From Acinetobacter rathckeae (GTDB lineage Bacteria; Pseudomonadota; Gammaproteobacteria; Pseudomonadales; Moraxellaceae): a stretch of 64,000 nt of DNA. Both the position numbers and the translations under genes were made by a program. Below are positions 19,139 through 29,694 of this stretch, one piece after another. Within the stretch, counting starts at the first letter, position 1, and each line of letters begins with the position of its first letter. Under the pieces are notes generated by a model. That model worked only from the letters and a program-made list of their open reading frames with translations, made no database searches and had not been told where the DNA came from. The stretch is taken from NCBI RefSeq assembly GCF_015627125.1, contig NZ_VTDO01000001.1, forward strand, positions 496,001 to 560,000, in the 5' to 3' direction.

Positions 19139-19792
19139 TTATTGGTCATCACTCATGGCAGAGTAAAATTTCACACCAAGTTTAATGCGTTCACGACCTT
19201 GGCTTTTACGAAAGCGGTTGGTATCGCGTAATGAATACACACAGCCACAGTATTCTTGCTGATAAAACTCTTCACGCTTACTAATCTCAATCATACGACT
19301 AGAACCACCACCTTTACGCCAGTTGTAGTCCCAATAAGTCATGTTAGGGTAGTGAGATGCTGCACGTTCGCCACAGCCGTTAATTTGTTTCATGTCTTTC
19401 CAGCGAGAAATCCCTAGCGAACTTGAAATTACTGAAAAGCCATGCTCATGTGCATAGAGGGCAGTCCGCTCAAAACGCATGTCAAAACACATGGTGCAAC
19501 GAATGCCTCGTTCGGGTTCATCTTCCATGCCTTTAGCACGTTCAAACCAATTGTCTGTGTCATAATCACAGTCAATAAATGGAATATTGTGTTTTTCTGC
19601 AAAGCGAATGTTTTCTTCTTTACGAATCAAATATTCTTTTACAGGGTGAATGTTTGGATTATAAAAAAAGATTGAGAAATCAATACCAGATGCGATAATT
19701 GCTTCCATAACTTCGCCTGAGCAAGGTGCACAGCACGAGTGTAGCAATAATTTATCTGCCTTATTTGGCAATTCTAACTTGGCTCTTTGCAT
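19139..19792 (-). CDS. queH: QueH, epoxyqueuosine reductase
   Basis: 217 residues of the QueH/DUF208 family. [11 protein letters not shown] near the N-terminus, CTMCFDMR in the middle and EYCGCVYSL near the C-terminus give the conserved Cys set that binds an Fe-S cluster and a second iron. It reduces epoxyqueuosine to queuosine in tRNA, the same step done by the unrelated B12-dependent QueG in many proteobacteria. Single gene, sharing a terminator with the pqq operon. Confidence 0.88.
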   Translation of the reverse strand: MQRAKLELPNKADKLLLHSCCAPCSGEVMEAIIASGIDFSIFFYNPNIHPVKEYLIRKEENIRFAEKHNIPFIDCDYDTDNWFERAKGMEDEPERGIRCTMCFDMRFERTALYAHEHGFSVISSSLGISRWKDMKQINGCGERAASHYPNMTYWDYNWRKGGGSSRMIEISKREEFYQQEYCGCVYSLRDTNRFRKSQGRERIKLGVKFYSAMSDDQ

Positions 19793-19986
19793 AAAACTAA
19801 CAAAACAATTGGCTGGAAATAGCCATGCATTATACGAGAAAAAATAATTTTGTGTGTTTGTTTTTTATACACAAGGCGTTTATAAGAGCCTAGATCTACT
19901 GTTGGCGGTGTACAAGTGGCTTTTTTACTGTTCAGTTTAGAGTGCGATTGCTACACTATAGCAGTTGCTTTAGATTAAATTTATGT

Positions 19987-21369
19987 ATGACACAGCCATC
20001 TGCCAAAAAAAGTTTTATTGATATAAGCCTAAAACTTGTTCATAGCTATATGGGTTTTTTTATTGCACCATTTATTTTTATTGCTGCTTTAACAGGGGTT
20101 TTATATGGCTTAACGCCACAGTTCGAAAACTATCTTTATCAGCGTCATACACAAGTGACGTCTACAACAGGCACAGCACATCTTTTAAGTGAGCAAATCG
20201 GTCGGGCACAAAAGGCTTTACCTGCGGGGGCACATATTATGGAAGTTCGCCCTGCAAGTACAGACCATACCACCACACGTGTATTGTATATGGATCAAGA
20301 GTCTCCTGACGAAATGACGGCGATTTTTATTAATCCATATACGCTTGCATTGCAAGGGAGAACACAAGTCTACGGTAAAAGCGGTGTTTTTCCTGTGAGA
20401 ACTTTTTTAGACCACATGCACCGTGATTTATTATTGGGGCAGTATGGGCGTATTTATAGCGAGTTGGTAGCCAGTTGGTTGGGACTTTTTGCAATCACAG
20501 GTTTTTGGCAGTGGTATCAAAGAAAATCACAACTCAAAACTACAGATCCAAAGCTTAAAAAAATCCGTTGGCATATTTGGATTGGGCTATGTGTGTTGCC
20601 GATGATGTTATTTTTCTCGGTGACAGGACTGACATGGTCAAATTGGGCAGGTACAAATATTGCCAAGATTCGTCACCTATTTAATGGCGACACCCCTAGT
20701 TTAAATTTACGCCTAGATGGTACCAACACAGCTGTTTCTGCATCACAACAACATGCAGAGCATGAGCAAGCAAGTAACCACCGTATGGCTCAATTTAGTG
20801 GCGAGGAGCTTCAATACTTTGACCAAATTGTTCAAGTCGCCCGTTCAAATGGTTTAACGGCTTCTGCACTGCGAATTATTCCAAGTGAAAATGTGAATGT
20901 ACGTGCTTGGAGCGTACAAGAATTACAACATGCTTGGCCTACAAAAGTTGATTCGCTGGCTGTAGATATGCGACATGCACAAGTGATAGATCAAACACGC
21001 TTTGCTGATTATCCTTTGTCTGCCAAATTGACACGCTGGGGGATAGACTTGCACGTGGGGGTATTGTTTGGTTGGGTAAATCAATTGGTATTGGTGTTAA
21101 GTGGTTTACTGATTTTAGTGGCAATTGCTTGGGCATATGCATCTTGGCTTAGCCGACTTGGATTTAAAGCTATTTTTACAGGTTTTCATCAGCATATTGC
21201 ATATTGGTATCGCTCGGGCAGCTGGTTGCAACTTGCAAGTGTTATTGTGCTGATTGTGCTGTCGTATTGGCTCATTCCAGTATGGACGATGAGTATTATT
21301 GCGATGCATGTTTTGGCCTTGTTGATATATGCATGTGTTGTTTTGGGTAAAAAAAAGACCAAGGCATAA
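19987..21369 (+). CDS. PepSY-associated transmembrane protein
   Basis: About 460 residues with four membrane segments and a large periplasmic part of the PepSY-TM family (HSYMGFFIAPFIFIAALTGVLYGL opening; LDHMHRDLLLGQYGRIYSEL with conserved His). Relatives are often iron-regulated membrane reductases for siderophore iron (FoxB/PiuB type). The frame is open from a GTG at 19942, but the ATG at 19987 avoids an odd N-terminal tail; its ribosome site is weak. I saw no Fur box upstream, so an iron role is only suggested by family. The stop codon lies inside the terminator loop. Confidence 0.78.
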   Translation: MTQPSAKKSFIDISLKLVHSYMGFFIAPFIFIAALTGVLYGLTPQFENYLYQRHTQVTSTTGTAHLLSEQIGRAQKALPAGAHIMEVRPASTDHTTTRVLYMDQESPDEMTAIFINPYTLALQGRTQVYGKSGVFPVRTFLDHMHRDLLLGQYGRIYSELVASWLGLFAITGFWQWYQRKSQLKTTDPKLKKIRWHIWIGLCVLPMMLFFSVTGLTWSNWAGTNIAKIRHLFNGDTPSLNLRLDGTNTAVSASQQHAEHEQASNHRMAQFSGEELQYFDQIVQVARSNGLTASALRIIPSENVNVRAWSVQELQHAWPTKVDSLAVDMRHAQVIDQTRFADYPLSAKLTRWGIDLHVGVLFGWVNQLVLVLSGLLILVAIAWAYASWLSRLGFKAIFTGFHQHIAYWYRSGSWLQLASVIVLIVLSYWLIPVWTMSIIAMHVLALLIYACVVLGKKKTKA

Positions 21370-21383
21370 GCTTTGGTCTTTTT
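21351..21383. terminator. bidirectional terminator overlapping the PepSY gene stop
   Basis: AAAGACCAA and TTGGTCTTT form the stem; the TAA stop at 21367-21369 lies in the loop. A and T tracts on both sides serve the convergent lptB as well. Confidence 0.8.
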
Positions 21384-21396
21384 CAAAAGGGTTTAA

Positions 21397-22140
21397 TTAC
21401 ACGGTAAAGTCATCACCTAAATACACTTCACGCACTGTGGTGTTGGCAAGTACTTCTTCGGCTGTACCTTCAGCGATCACCGCACCTTCGCTCACAATAT
21501 ATGCTTTTTCACAAATGGCTAGCGTTTCACGCACGTTATGATCGGTAATTAGAACACCAATTCCACGGTCTTTTAAAGTTTGAATAATATCTTTGATGTC
21601 ACCCACCGAAATTGGGTCAACCCCTGCAAATGGCTCATCAAGTAACATAAATTTGGGTTCAGCAGCTAAAGCACGTGCAATTTCCGCACGTCTACGCTCA
21701 CCACCAGAGACACTCATACCCAATGAATCTTTAATGTGAGTAATTTTAAAGTCTTCAAGCAGTGTTTTAAGGCGTTGCTCACGTTGAGCTTTATTTAACT
21801 CTTTCTTGGTTTCTAAGATGGCCATAATATTTTCGCCAATGGTCAGCTTGCGAAAAATAGAGGCTTCTTGTGGTAAATAGCCTAAGCCTTTACGAGCACG
21901 TTCATGCATAGCAAAGTGGGAAAGGTCTTGGTCATCTAGGTAAATTTCACCTTTGTCCATGCGAACAAGGCCAACAACCATGTAAAAACTTGTGGTTTTT
22001 CCTGCACCATTTGGCCCAAGTAAGCCAACAATTTGACCACTTTGCATTTCAAAAGACACATCTTTGACCACCCAGCGTTTGCTATAGTTTTTCGCAAGGT
22101 GTTTAATTTTTAATGTTTGTACGTTTTGATTTTCACTCAT
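21397..22140 (-). CDS. lptB: LptB, ATPase of the LPS transport ABC system
   Basis: 247 residues of ABC ATPase: Walker [10 protein letters not shown], signature [16 protein letters not shown], Walker [13 protein letters not shown] and switch His in LITDHNVRE. With LptF/G (elsewhere) it powers extraction of LPS or LOS from the inner membrane. It overlaps the lptA stop by four bases. The kdsD-kdsC-lptC-lptA-lptB order is the widespread gammaproteobacterial order; here the operon ends at lptB without rpoN. Confidence 0.96.
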   Translation of the reverse strand: MSENQNVQTLKIKHLAKNYSKRWVVKDVSFEMQSGQIVGLLGPNGAGKTTSFYMVVGLVRMDKGEIYLDDQDLSHFAMHERARKGLGYLPQEASIFRKLTIGENIMAILETKKELNKAQREQRLKTLLEDFKITHIKDSLGMSVSGGERRRAEIARALAAEPKFMLLDEPFAGVDPISVGDIKDIIQTLKDRGIGVLITDHNVRETLAICEKAYIVSEGAVIAEGTAEEVLANTTVREVYLGDDFTV

Positions 22141-22724
22141 TGGCTTACTGCTCCAGGCATTGCTTTAGAGCTGTTTGCAGGAATTGTAATTTGTACACGG
22201 CCTTGGTTTTGTGAGGCATTGGTTGTTGTGACTGCTGCCCCGCCAGTACGATCACCAACTGCTTCAATATCACCTTTATTCATACTGTAACGTAAGGTTG
22301 CTCCACGAATGCTTGCACCATCTTGGTCAACCAATGCATTGCCTGTAAGGGTAATAATGCCTGTATCTGCACTATAAACAATCTTTTGTGCCTGACCTTT
22401 AGCCAGTTTGTTGGCATCGGTTTGTTGTTGGAAGCGAGCAGGTGAACCTAGAGCAGATACAGTGCTAATTTGGCGCGCCTTATTGAGCTGTGCGGTCACA
22501 GCATTGGCTTGCAGTTTCATACTGCCTTGCTCAATGACCACATTGCCTGTATAGGTGGTTATGCCTGTTTTGTCATTATAAGTGGCTTTGTCTGCAACCA
22601 ATGAAATGGGTTGGCTACGGTCACTCGGTAAGGCAAAAGCGGTGAGTGGTTGCACCAATAATGCACTAAGTAAAGCGATGTTTAAACTTATTTTACGCTG
22701 AAATAACGGTGTATTAAGGTGCAT
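22137..22724 (-). CDS. lptA: LptA, periplasmic LPS transport protein
   Basis: 195 residues with a signal peptide (cleavage expected after TAFA, near residue 31) and an OstA-like beta-jellyroll ([25 protein letters not shown]). LptA polymers bridge the periplasm between LptC and LptD. The frame reaches 22751, but the ATG at 22724 opens the signal peptide directly and overlaps the end of lptC by 11 bases. The C-terminus is rich in Gln, Ser and Ala and probably disordered. Confidence 0.92.
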   Translation of the reverse strand: MHLNTPLFQRKISLNIALLSALLVQPLTAFALPSDRSQPISLVADKATYNDKTGITTYTGNVVIEQGSMKLQANAVTAQLNKARQISTVSALGSPARFQQQTDANKLAKGQAQKIVYSADTGIITLTGNALVDQDGASIRGATLRYSMNKGDIEAVGDRTGGAAVTTTNASQNQGRVQITIPANSSKAMPGAVSQ

Positions 22725-23256
22725 ATTTGCCTCGAATATTAAAAAACTCATATTGTCCCGAATTGAGGTCGGCTTTTAGCCCTTGGCTAGTAAAGCGTCC
22801 TTGTGGCGAGTCAACTTGAATGGTGCGATCCGTCTGTATGGTTTTTGTGTCTGGGTAGCCCGTCAGTTCAGTGGTATGAAAAATCATATCACCTTGAGGG
22901 GTTGTCTTTTGCGCAACGACATTGTCTTGTAAGACAAATTTTTCGTTGTCATTGTAACCCGTTGCCTTTGGCGCTGTATAGATTGTGTCTTCTTTACCTG
23001 CGATATAGGTCGTAGCCTTTAAATCATACAGTTGAGTGATGTCTGTATTTGGGTCTTGCTGGGCTTGTGCTACAGAGGCACGTACCGAAACCATGCCTTT
23101 GACATCGCTTTGTGTCAGCTTTACATCATTCGCAGAAAAGCTCATTTGAGATGTGCTATCGCTGTCCAGTTTTTTGCCTTTACCACTAAAGTAATAGTAG
23201 CCACTGCTCACAGAAGCAATGACTAAAGCAATGATATATATGTTTCTGGTTTCCAT
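22714..23256 (-). CDS. lptC: LptC, LPS export scaffold
   Basis: 180 residues with one N-terminal membrane helix (IYIIALVIASVSSGYYYF) and a periplasmic jellyroll ending in the usual [20 protein letters not shown]. LptC passes LPS from LptB2FG to LptA. The frame is open to a TTG at 23274, but the ATG at 23256 gives a normal short cytoplasmic N-terminus. Middle of the kdsD-lptB operon. Confidence 0.92.
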   Translation of the reverse strand: METRNIYIIALVIASVSSGYYYFSGKGKKLDSDSTSQMSFSANDVKLTQSDVKGMVSVRASVAQAQQDPNTDITQLYDLKATTYIAGKEDTIYTAPKATGYNDNEKFVLQDNVVAQKTTPQGDMIFHTTELTGYPDTKTIQTDRTIQVDSPQGRFTSQGLKADLNSGQYEFFNIRGKYAP

Positions 23257-23283
23257 AAGCACTGTTTTAAGCAAGTTATTGTA

Positions 23284-23823
23284 TTAATGGGCTTGGGTAA
23301 GATACTTTTCAAGTAGCTCTTGGTAAACACCTTTGGCATGTAACAGCATATCACACACTTCACGTACAGCACCGCGTCCCCCCATGGCTTGGGTCACTAA
23401 GTCGGCACGTTTACGTACTTCGGTATGGCCATTAGGTACAGTGACTTTCATGCCTGCAATGGCAAATGCAGAAAGGTCAGGCCAATCATCGCCCATATAT
23501 AAGCACTCTTGCGGTGAAAGATTGAGTGTTTTACAAGCTTCAAGCAGTGCAGTACCTTTGTCTTCACGGCCTTGATAGACAAGGTCTACGCCTAGACTAG
23601 ACATGCGTTGGTTGACAATATTACTTTGTCTTCCTGTAATAATAATGACTTTTAGACCTGCTTGTTGCACAAGCTTCATGCCTAAACCATCACGAATATC
23701 AAAAGATTTAAGCTCATCACCTGAGTTGGTGAGGGTCACAAAACCATCGCTGAGTATGCCATCGACATCAAGCACGAGAGCCTGCATGTCTCGTGCTTGT
23801 TCGAGTAAAATATAAGATGCCAT
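23284..23823 (-). CDS. kdsC: KdsC, 3-deoxy-D-manno-octulosonate-8-phosphate phosphatase
   Basis: 179 residues of HAD-family phosphatase: nucleophile Asp in LVLDVDGILSDG (residues 17-24), IITGRQS motif II, and GDDWPDL motif IV. It removes phosphate from KDO-8-phosphate in the pathway to LPS inner core. The ATG at 23823 overlaps nothing but has its AGGAG ribosome site inside the last codons of kdsD, which ends at 23825. Confidence 0.95.
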   Translation of the reverse strand: MASYILLEQARDMQALVLDVDGILSDGFVTLTNSGDELKSFDIRDGLGMKLVQQAGLKVIIITGRQSNIVNQRMSSLGVDLVYQGREDKGTALLEACKTLNLSPQECLYMGDDWPDLSAFAIAGMKVTVPNGHTEVRKRADLVTQAMGGRGAVREVCDMLLHAKGVYQELLEKYLTQAH

Positions 23824-23824
23824 G

Positions 23825-24817
23825 TTATGCAACTCCTGCTTGAATCAGGTCATGCATACTGAGTACGCCAATGACTTGGTTATGTGTGTTGACCACAACA
23901 AATTGGTTAATTTTTTTCTCTTTGAGTTGTTCTAAAGCATCGACAGCACGTACTTCTTGGTCAATGGTGCTAGGGCTTTTGGTCATTACTTCACTGACAG
24001 GGAGGTTCACATCAAAGCCTTGTTGTTTGTCAATGAGACGTCTTAAGTCACCATCGGTAAACACGCCTAGTAAGGTGTCTTGTTCATCAACCACAGTTGT
24101 TAGACCTAAGCGCTTCTCTGTAATTTCAAATAAGACTTTTCCCATAGGGGTTTCTGGTCGTACTTTAGGTAACTCGTTTTGTGTGTGCATGAGGTGTTTA
24201 ACATGAAGTAGTAAACGTTTACCTAATGCACCTGCAGGGTGTGAACGGGCAAAGTCATCTGAGGTAAAACCACGGGCATCAAGTAGTGCCACAGCGAGGG
24301 CATCACCTAAGGCAAGGGTGGCTGTAGTGCTTGAGGTTGGTGCGAGGCCAAGAGGGCAGGCTTCTTGTAGTTCACCAAGCGTCAGTGCAACATCTGCATT
24401 TTGTGGCATAGGCCCTTGGTCTGTGCCACTGATGGTAATTAAAGGAATGTTTAGGTGTTTGATGAGAGGCATAAGCATCATAATTTCATCGCTTTTGCCT
24501 GAGTTGGAAATAGCAATAACAACATCGCCTTGAACCAACATGCCTAAGTCACCATGACTGGCTTCACCCGGGTGCATAAAAAATGAGGGTGTACCTGTAG
24601 AGGCAAAAGTAGCCGCCATTTTTCGTCCAATATGGCCAGATTTTCCCATACCAGTCACGACTAAGCGCCCTTTGCACTGTAAAATAATTTCGCAGGCTTG
24701 CACAAAGCGAGCATCTATTTGTGTGGCTAAAACCGCCAATGCTTGCTGTTCGATGTGCAAGGTTTCTAACGCGACCTTTTTAAAGTCGATGGTGTGGGGT
24801 GCAAGGGAAGCCTTCAA
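23825..24817 (-). CDS. kdsD: KdsD, D-arabinose-5-phosphate isomerase
   Basis: 330 residues: an SIS isomerase domain (VTGMGKSGHIGRKMAATF, then SNSGKSDEI and APTSSTTATLALGDALAV) followed by two CBS domains in the last 120 residues. It converts ribulose-5-phosphate to arabinose-5-phosphate for KDO synthesis. First gene of the kdsD-kdsC-lptC-lptA-lptB run on the minus strand, divergent from cysS. Confidence 0.95.
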   Translation of the reverse strand: MKASLAPHTIDFKKVALETLHIEQQALAVLATQIDARFVQACEIILQCKGRLVVTGMGKSGHIGRKMAATFASTGTPSFFMHPGEASHGDLGMLVQGDVVIAISNSGKSDEIMMLMPLIKHLNIPLITISGTDQGPMPQNADVALTLGELQEACPLGLAPTSSTTATLALGDALAVALLDARGFTSDDFARSHPAGALGKRLLLHVKHLMHTQNELPKVRPETPMGKVLFEITEKRLGLTTVVDEQDTLLGVFTDGDLRRLIDKQQGFDVNLPVSEVMTKSPSTIDQEVRAVDALEQLKEKKINQFVVVNTHNQVIGVLSMHDLIQAGVA

Positions 24818-25020
24818 AACATATTACCTTTGGTCATCATCTAAATTGCTATGCAGAATATGCAACAAAAACGCCATACATACTAGCATAAAACTGCCCA
24901 AGCAATGTTTGAAAATGTATTGTGTTTGCGGAACTTTACTTTTTTTGTGCAGAATTGTTTGTGAAAAATTATGGATCAGTTATGATGAACTATCTTTGTG
25001 TTGAAGCAATTTAAGATTTT

Positions 25021-26445
25021 ATGCAACCATTTGTTTTATATAACTCCGAGCAACGAAAAAAAGTTGAATTTGTACCACGTCAATCAGGACATATCGATAT
25101 TTATGTTTGTGGTATGACGGTGTATGACTATTGTCATATTGGTCATGCTCGCACAGTGGTTGCATTTGACTACATTGTCCGTTTTTTACGTAGTCAGGGT
25201 TGGTCTGTAAAGTATATTCGTAATATTACCGATATTGACGACAAGATTATTCAGCGTGCCAATGAACGTAATGAAAGTATTCAAGCACTCACAGACCGTT
25301 TTATTGATGCCATGGACGAAGACTTTACTGCTCTTGGCTGTGTTGCACCTGATGAGTCACCTCGTGCGACCAATTATATTGGTGAAATGCAAAATATGAT
25401 TGGTACGTTGGTGAATAATGGTACGGCGTATGCGGCGAATAATGGCGACGTATATTTTGAAGTCGATAAGTTTAAGAAATACGGTCGTTTGTCTGGGCGA
25501 AAGCTAGAAGATATGCAAGCGGGTGCAAGCGAGCGTGTTGATGTAGAAGTAGAAAAGAAACATCCATTTGATTTTGTATTGTGGAAACGTGCAAAACCAA
25601 ATGAGCCATTTTGGCCATCGCCGTGGGGCAATGGTCGCCCGGGTTGGCATATCGAATGTTCTGCAATGTCTACATGCTGTTTAGGGAATCACTTTGATAT
25701 TCATGGCGGTGGGGGAGATTTACCTTTTCCACATCATGAAAATGAAATTGCACAAAGTGAAGCCTCAACAGGTGAGCAATATGTCAATTATTGGATGCAT
25801 GTTGGTTTTGTAAATATTAATGGTGAGAAAATGTCTAAGTCATTAGATAACTTTTTTACCATTCGAGAAGTGCTAGAGAAATTTCACCCAGAAGTGGTAC
25901 GTTACTTTATTACGGCGTCACATTACCGTAGCCCAATTAACTTTTCTGATACGGCACTGAAAGAGTCAAAAACTGCACTCAGCCGTTTTTATCATGCATT
26001 GAAAGGCTATGAACAAGTTTACGGTGCATTAGCACCAACGCATCAGGCAGATGCAGACTATGTGGCCCGTTTTAATGCAGCGATGAATGATGACTTTAAT
26101 ACACCTGAAGCGTTTGCGATTTTGTTTGAAGTCTCTCGTGAGCTGAACCGTGCAGTCAAAGAACAAGTTGAGGCAGATGCCCACCGTTACTGTGCAACGC
26201 TTAGACATCTTGCGGATGTATTGTGTTTGGTTCAACACCCGATTGATGAGTTTTTACAATCGACCATTGGTCAAGAAGCCAATGGCTTGTCTGATGCAGA
26301 GATTGAAGACAAAATACAAGCACGTGTTGATGCAAAAAAAGCCAAAGACTTTGCATTGTCTGATGCGATTCGAGCAGATTTACTGGCTCAAGGCATTGTA
26401 CTTGAAGATACTCGACAGGGTACAACATGGCGACGTGCTGATTAA
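25021..26445 (+). CDS. cysS: cysteinyl-tRNA synthetase
   Basis: 474 residues of class I synthetase. CHIGHART is the HIGH motif near residue 39, EKMSKSLDN the KMSKS motif, and the zinc ligands include Cys30 (YVCGMTVYD) with WHIECSAM and [14 protein letters not shown] further on. It charges tRNA-Cys. Single gene, divergent from kdsD and closed by its own terminator. Confidence 0.97.
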   Translation: MQPFVLYNSEQRKKVEFVPRQSGHIDIYVCGMTVYDYCHIGHARTVVAFDYIVRFLRSQGWSVKYIRNITDIDDKIIQRANERNESIQALTDRFIDAMDEDFTALGCVAPDESPRATNYIGEMQNMIGTLVNNGTAYAANNGDVYFEVDKFKKYGRLSGRKLEDMQAGASERVDVEVEKKHPFDFVLWKRAKPNEPFWPSPWGNGRPGWHIECSAMSTCCLGNHFDIHGGGGDLPFPHHENEIAQSEASTGEQYVNYWMHVGFVNINGEKMSKSLDNFFTIREVLEKFHPEVVRYFITASHYRSPINFSDTALKESKTALSRFYHALKGYEQVYGALAPTHQADADYVARFNAAMNDDFNTPEAFAILFEVSRELNRAVKEQVEADAHRYCATLRHLADVLCLVQHPIDEFLQSTIGQEANGLSDAEIEDKIQARVDAKKAKDFALSDAIRADLLAQGIVLEDTRQGTTWRRAD

Positions 26446-26451
26446 ATCGTT

Positions 26452-26483
26452 AAAAAACCACCTCAATTTTGAGGTGGTTTTTT
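26452..26483 (+). terminator. intrinsic terminator after cysS
   Basis: AAAAAACCACCTCAA with TTGAGGTGGTTTTTT, a perfect stem just after the stop codon. Confidence 0.9.
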
Positions 26484-26543
26484 ATGTAAATATACAAGGC
26501 ATGAATGGTTTTATCGCCTGTATTTATGATGTGGTACACACCA

Positions 26544-27044
26544 TTATTTATCTCTTTTAAAGGTGATGATCGAGCGTGTTATACCTGGCCAGTTCGGCAT
26601 TTGACGCCATGGTGTTAATACATTTAATGTATCTCCATTAATCTCAAACTCTCGACATTGCTGTGTGCCAACCCACTTAGGGTTCCAAGCCGCTTCAACA
26701 TCTGTACACCATTTATTTCCTGTCACTGACCACTTTCCTGTATAGGCAATGACTGAATCTAAGAGCGCGGCTTTCTCTGCATCTGTTTTAGCATTGGTAT
26801 TACGGTTGTCGCCTGTGAGGACAAAATTAATGCGATGATCTGCGGTGAAAATGACTCGCCCTGTTGGGTGTTCTCCCATTGCTGGAATGAAAGTGTTTGT
26901 GGCTTGATCTTCGACTTTATAGCTTACCAGTACCCAAGAGCCTTCAATTGAAGGGGGCGTTGTTGATTCGGCCGCAACGGCTTGTGCACCGATACCTGTT
27001 AAATAAATAAACATGGAAGATAGGATTTTATTTAATGAAAGCAT
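26544..27044 (-). CDS. secreted lipocalin-like domain protein
   Basis: 166 residues with a signal peptide (cleavage expected after AQAVAAE region, near residue 25) followed by one domain beginning IEGSWVLVSYKVED, with GRVIFTADHRINFVLTG and YTGKWSVTGNKW; this is the lipocalin-like (PF13924-type) pattern of small secreted bacterial proteins. The upstream ATG at 27071 lacks a ribosome site; the ATG at 27044 follows CAGG and opens the signal peptide. Ligand unknown. It is divergent from a TonB-dependent receptor, which may be coincidence. Confidence 0.75.
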   Translation of the reverse strand: MLSLNKILSSMFIYLTGIGAQAVAAESTTPPSIEGSWVLVSYKVEDQATNTFIPAMGEHPTGRVIFTADHRINFVLTGDNRNTNAKTDAEKAALLDSVIAYTGKWSVTGNKWCTDVEAAWNPKWVGTQQCREFEINGDTLNVLTPWRQMPNWPGITRSIITFKRDK

Positions 27045-27497
27045 GAATTTACCTGAGGTGTTGAAAATCATAAAATGTTTTAAAAAAGAGGTTTTTCAAT
27101 GCATTTATACTGTAAAGACTTTTTATATCTCTAAAATAAAGTTGTCGTATATTAACGCAATATTGTAGCCATTATTTATTTGAAATTTTAATTGATTTTA
27201 GCTGAAACAGCCTATTTTTCTATATGACTTTTCTTTAGATATCTAAATTTTTTATGATTAAGCCTGTATTAATGATTTAGAACCCATGGTTTTATTCCTT
27301 CCAAATCTTATGTGAAGAAAATATTATTTAAATATAAATTGTATTTTGATGAAAAAAGTCATAGATAATAAAAAATAGTTGATTAAAATTCATTTAGGTT
27401 TACCTATATTGTAAATCGTCCTCTTTACGTCACGTTTGCGTATATACTTTTAGTACAAAAACACACGTCTCACCCAAGCTGAATTTAGGCCATAACA
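27045..27497. other. AT-rich gap between lipocalin-like gene and TonB receptor
   Basis: About 450 bases between divergent genes. Very AT-rich, so it must hold both promoters, but I found no Fur box, riboswitch or long palindrome in it. Confidence 0.5.
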
Positions 27498-29633
27498 ATG
27501 AACAGTTTAATGCAATCTATGCATTGGAAAATGTGGGGATATTCATCAATACTTCTTTTATGCCCAATTATTTCGACTCATGCGGCACAAGAAGTACAGC
27601 AATTACCATCTATTGCTGTCAGTAGTGATACTTCAAATACGTCAGATTATGCCACTATAGAGACCCAACTTACAGGGTTTGATGGGCTTGCACTACAGCA
27701 AATACCTGCATCATTAACGAGTATTACTGCCTCGATGATTGCCGATCAGCATGCCAAACTTTTAACAGATGTGGTTAAAAATGATGCATCTGTTGGAGAT
27801 GGTTATGCAGCCATTGGGTATTACCCAAACTTTATGGTCAGAGGTTTCTCTTTAGACACAGCATCAAGCTACTTGATCAATAATAATGTAGTACGTGGTG
27901 AGCAAAATATTGCTTTAGAAAATAAAGAGCGAGTTGAGATACTCAAAGGTATTTCTGCAATACAAAGTGGTATGTCTACACCTGCGGGTGTGGTCAATTA
28001 TGTCACCAAACGTCCTAAAGAAGTTAAAACGGTAACTTTTGACTTAGACCAATATGGTGATCGTACAGTATCTACAGATTTAGGTGGCTTTGCTGGTACA
28101 CAAGATCAGTTTGGATATCGTTTAAACTTAGCTCAAGAGCGTTTACACCCTTATGTAGAGCATAGTAAAGGTGAGCGTTACTTTGGTAGTTTGGCTTTAG
28201 ATTGGAAGATGAGTCATCGGTCGAGTATTGCGTTTAACATTGAGTCACAACGCCAACAACAACGCTCTGTTCCTGGATATCAGTTATTAAATGGTCAGAC
28301 TGTGCCACAAAATATTGATTGGTCAAAATTGCTTGGCTACCAAAGCTGGAGTCAGCCAGTTACCAATAAAAGTTTAAATACAGATTTAACCTATAGTTAT
28401 CAATGGTCTAAGCATTGGAACGCGAGTTTAACGGCATCACGTAGTAAAGTCGTGATTGATGACTACTCAGCGTTTCCATATGGTTTTTATGCCAATGGCG
28501 ACTATGATGTCTATGACTACCGAAGCCCTAAAGATACCTATGTGACGAATCAGGTCAAAGCACAGCTTGAAGGTAAATTTAATACAGGTACCTTCAATCA
28601 TCATACTGTATTTGCATTGTCTGAATTAGAGAAATCTCGTACTCGTTATAAGGGTATTAATGAGTATGTGGGTACAGCCAATATTTATCAAAATAACACT
28701 GACTTTGAACCTTCTGCAAAAAACAATTTAGGTGCACGTTATAAGTCGTTAGACAGTAAACAACTCAGTTTATTGGCTTCAGATTTGATTGACTTAAACA
28801 GCCAGTGGTCTGTGCTATTGAGTGGCCGTTGGATTCATTTAGATGAGCAAGCGTATAAAACCAAAGGTTTAGTTCGTTCAACTAAACTTGATCAGTTTCT
28901 ACCGCAAGGGGCGATCATTTATAAGCCTTCAACAACAACGACATTATATGCAAGTTATGCTAAAGGGTTGTCTGATGGCGGTACTGCGCCGTGGTATACC
29001 AATAATGATGGTGTGACTTTAGCACCTCGCCACGCTACACAGTATGAGTTGGGGCTTAAACAACAATTGGATCAGGCATTATTTACTTTGTCTATTTTTG
29101 ATTTAAAACAAGATAATCAATATAGTAGAGCTAATACAGATGGGTCCTTGGACTTTGTGCAAGAAGGTAAACAACATAATCGTGGCGTAGAGGCATCTAT
29201 AAGCGGTCAAGTCTTTGATCGTTTGGATATGAGCACGAGTGTAAGTTATACCAAAGCACGTTTGCAGAATGTGAGTGATGTCAGTTATCAAAACCATCAA
29301 ATACAAAATGTGCCTACATGGCGTTTTGCTACATATCTGTCTTATAAATTACCTGTGTTAGATGATCGTATGCGTTTGCTTGCAGGTATGCAAAGTAGCT
29401 CAGCTAAATATGCCAATAGAGCGGGCACAGTGAAAGTGGCAGGCTATAGCGTATTTAATGTAGGAGCTGTTTATACCGCTAAACCTTTTGGGTACGATAC
29501 CGATATTCGCTTAAATGTAAATAATGTATTTAATAAGCAATATTGGCGAGATGTAGGTGGGTTTATGGGGGATGACTATATGTTCTTAGGTAATCCTAGA
29601 ACAACGCAGTTGTCTGTGACACTACACTTCTAA
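27498..29633 (+). CDS. TonB-dependent siderophore-type outer-membrane receptor
   Basis: 711 residues with a long signal peptide (to about residue 30, STHA), a TonB-box-like stretch LPSIAVSS, a plug domain (FMVRGF, VERIEILKG-like RVEILKGISAIQSG and VNYVTKRP at about 110-175) and a 22-strand barrel ending in F. The plug motifs are those of the ferric-siderophore receptor family (FhuA/FoxA/FpvA type, without an N-terminal signalling domain). Substrate cannot be told; no siderophore biosynthesis genes and no Fur box are in view, so a non-iron ligand is not excluded. Confidence 0.88.
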   Translation: MNSLMQSMHWKMWGYSSILLLCPIISTHAAQEVQQLPSIAVSSDTSNTSDYATIETQLTGFDGLALQQIPASLTSITASMIADQHAKLLTDVVKNDASVGDGYAAIGYYPNFMVRGFSLDTASSYLINNNVVRGEQNIALENKERVEILKGISAIQSGMSTPAGVVNYVTKRPKEVKTVTFDLDQYGDRTVSTDLGGFAGTQDQFGYRLNLAQERLHPYVEHSKGERYFGSLALDWKMSHRSSIAFNIESQRQQQRSVPGYQLLNGQTVPQNIDWSKLLGYQSWSQPVTNKSLNTDLTYSYQWSKHWNASLTASRSKVVIDDYSAFPYGFYANGDYDVYDYRSPKDTYVTNQVKAQLEGKFNTGTFNHHTVFALSELEKSRTRYKGINEYVGTANIYQNNTDFEPSAKNNLGARYKSLDSKQLSLLASDLIDLNSQWSVLLSGRWIHLDEQAYKTKGLVRSTKLDQFLPQGAIIYKPSTTTTLYASYAKGLSDGGTAPWYTNNDGVTLAPRHATQYELGLKQQLDQALFTLSIFDLKQDNQYSRANTDGSLDFVQEGKQHNRGVEASISGQVFDRLDMSTSVSYTKARLQNVSDVSYQNHQIQNVPTWRFATYLSYKLPVLDDRMRLLAGMQSSSAKYANRAGTVKVAGYSVFNVGAVYTAKPFGYDTDIRLNVNNVFNKQYWRDVGGFMGDDYMFLGNPRTTQLSVTLHF

Positions 29634-29650
29634 GCACTTGATTGTGGTTT

Positions 29651-29694
29651 AAATACCCCCATTGCCATTATTGGTCAATGGGGGTATTTTTTTA
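29651..29694. terminator. bidirectional terminator, TonB receptor and thiM
   Basis: AAATACCCCCATTG (29651-29664) pairs perfectly with CAATGGGGGTATTT (29676-29689), then T tract; thiM stop codon starts at its edge. Confidence 0.9.

Noticed and set aside
27045..27497. Fur box before the TonB receptor
   Set aside because: No stretch came close to the consensus, unlike the clear site at 59285.
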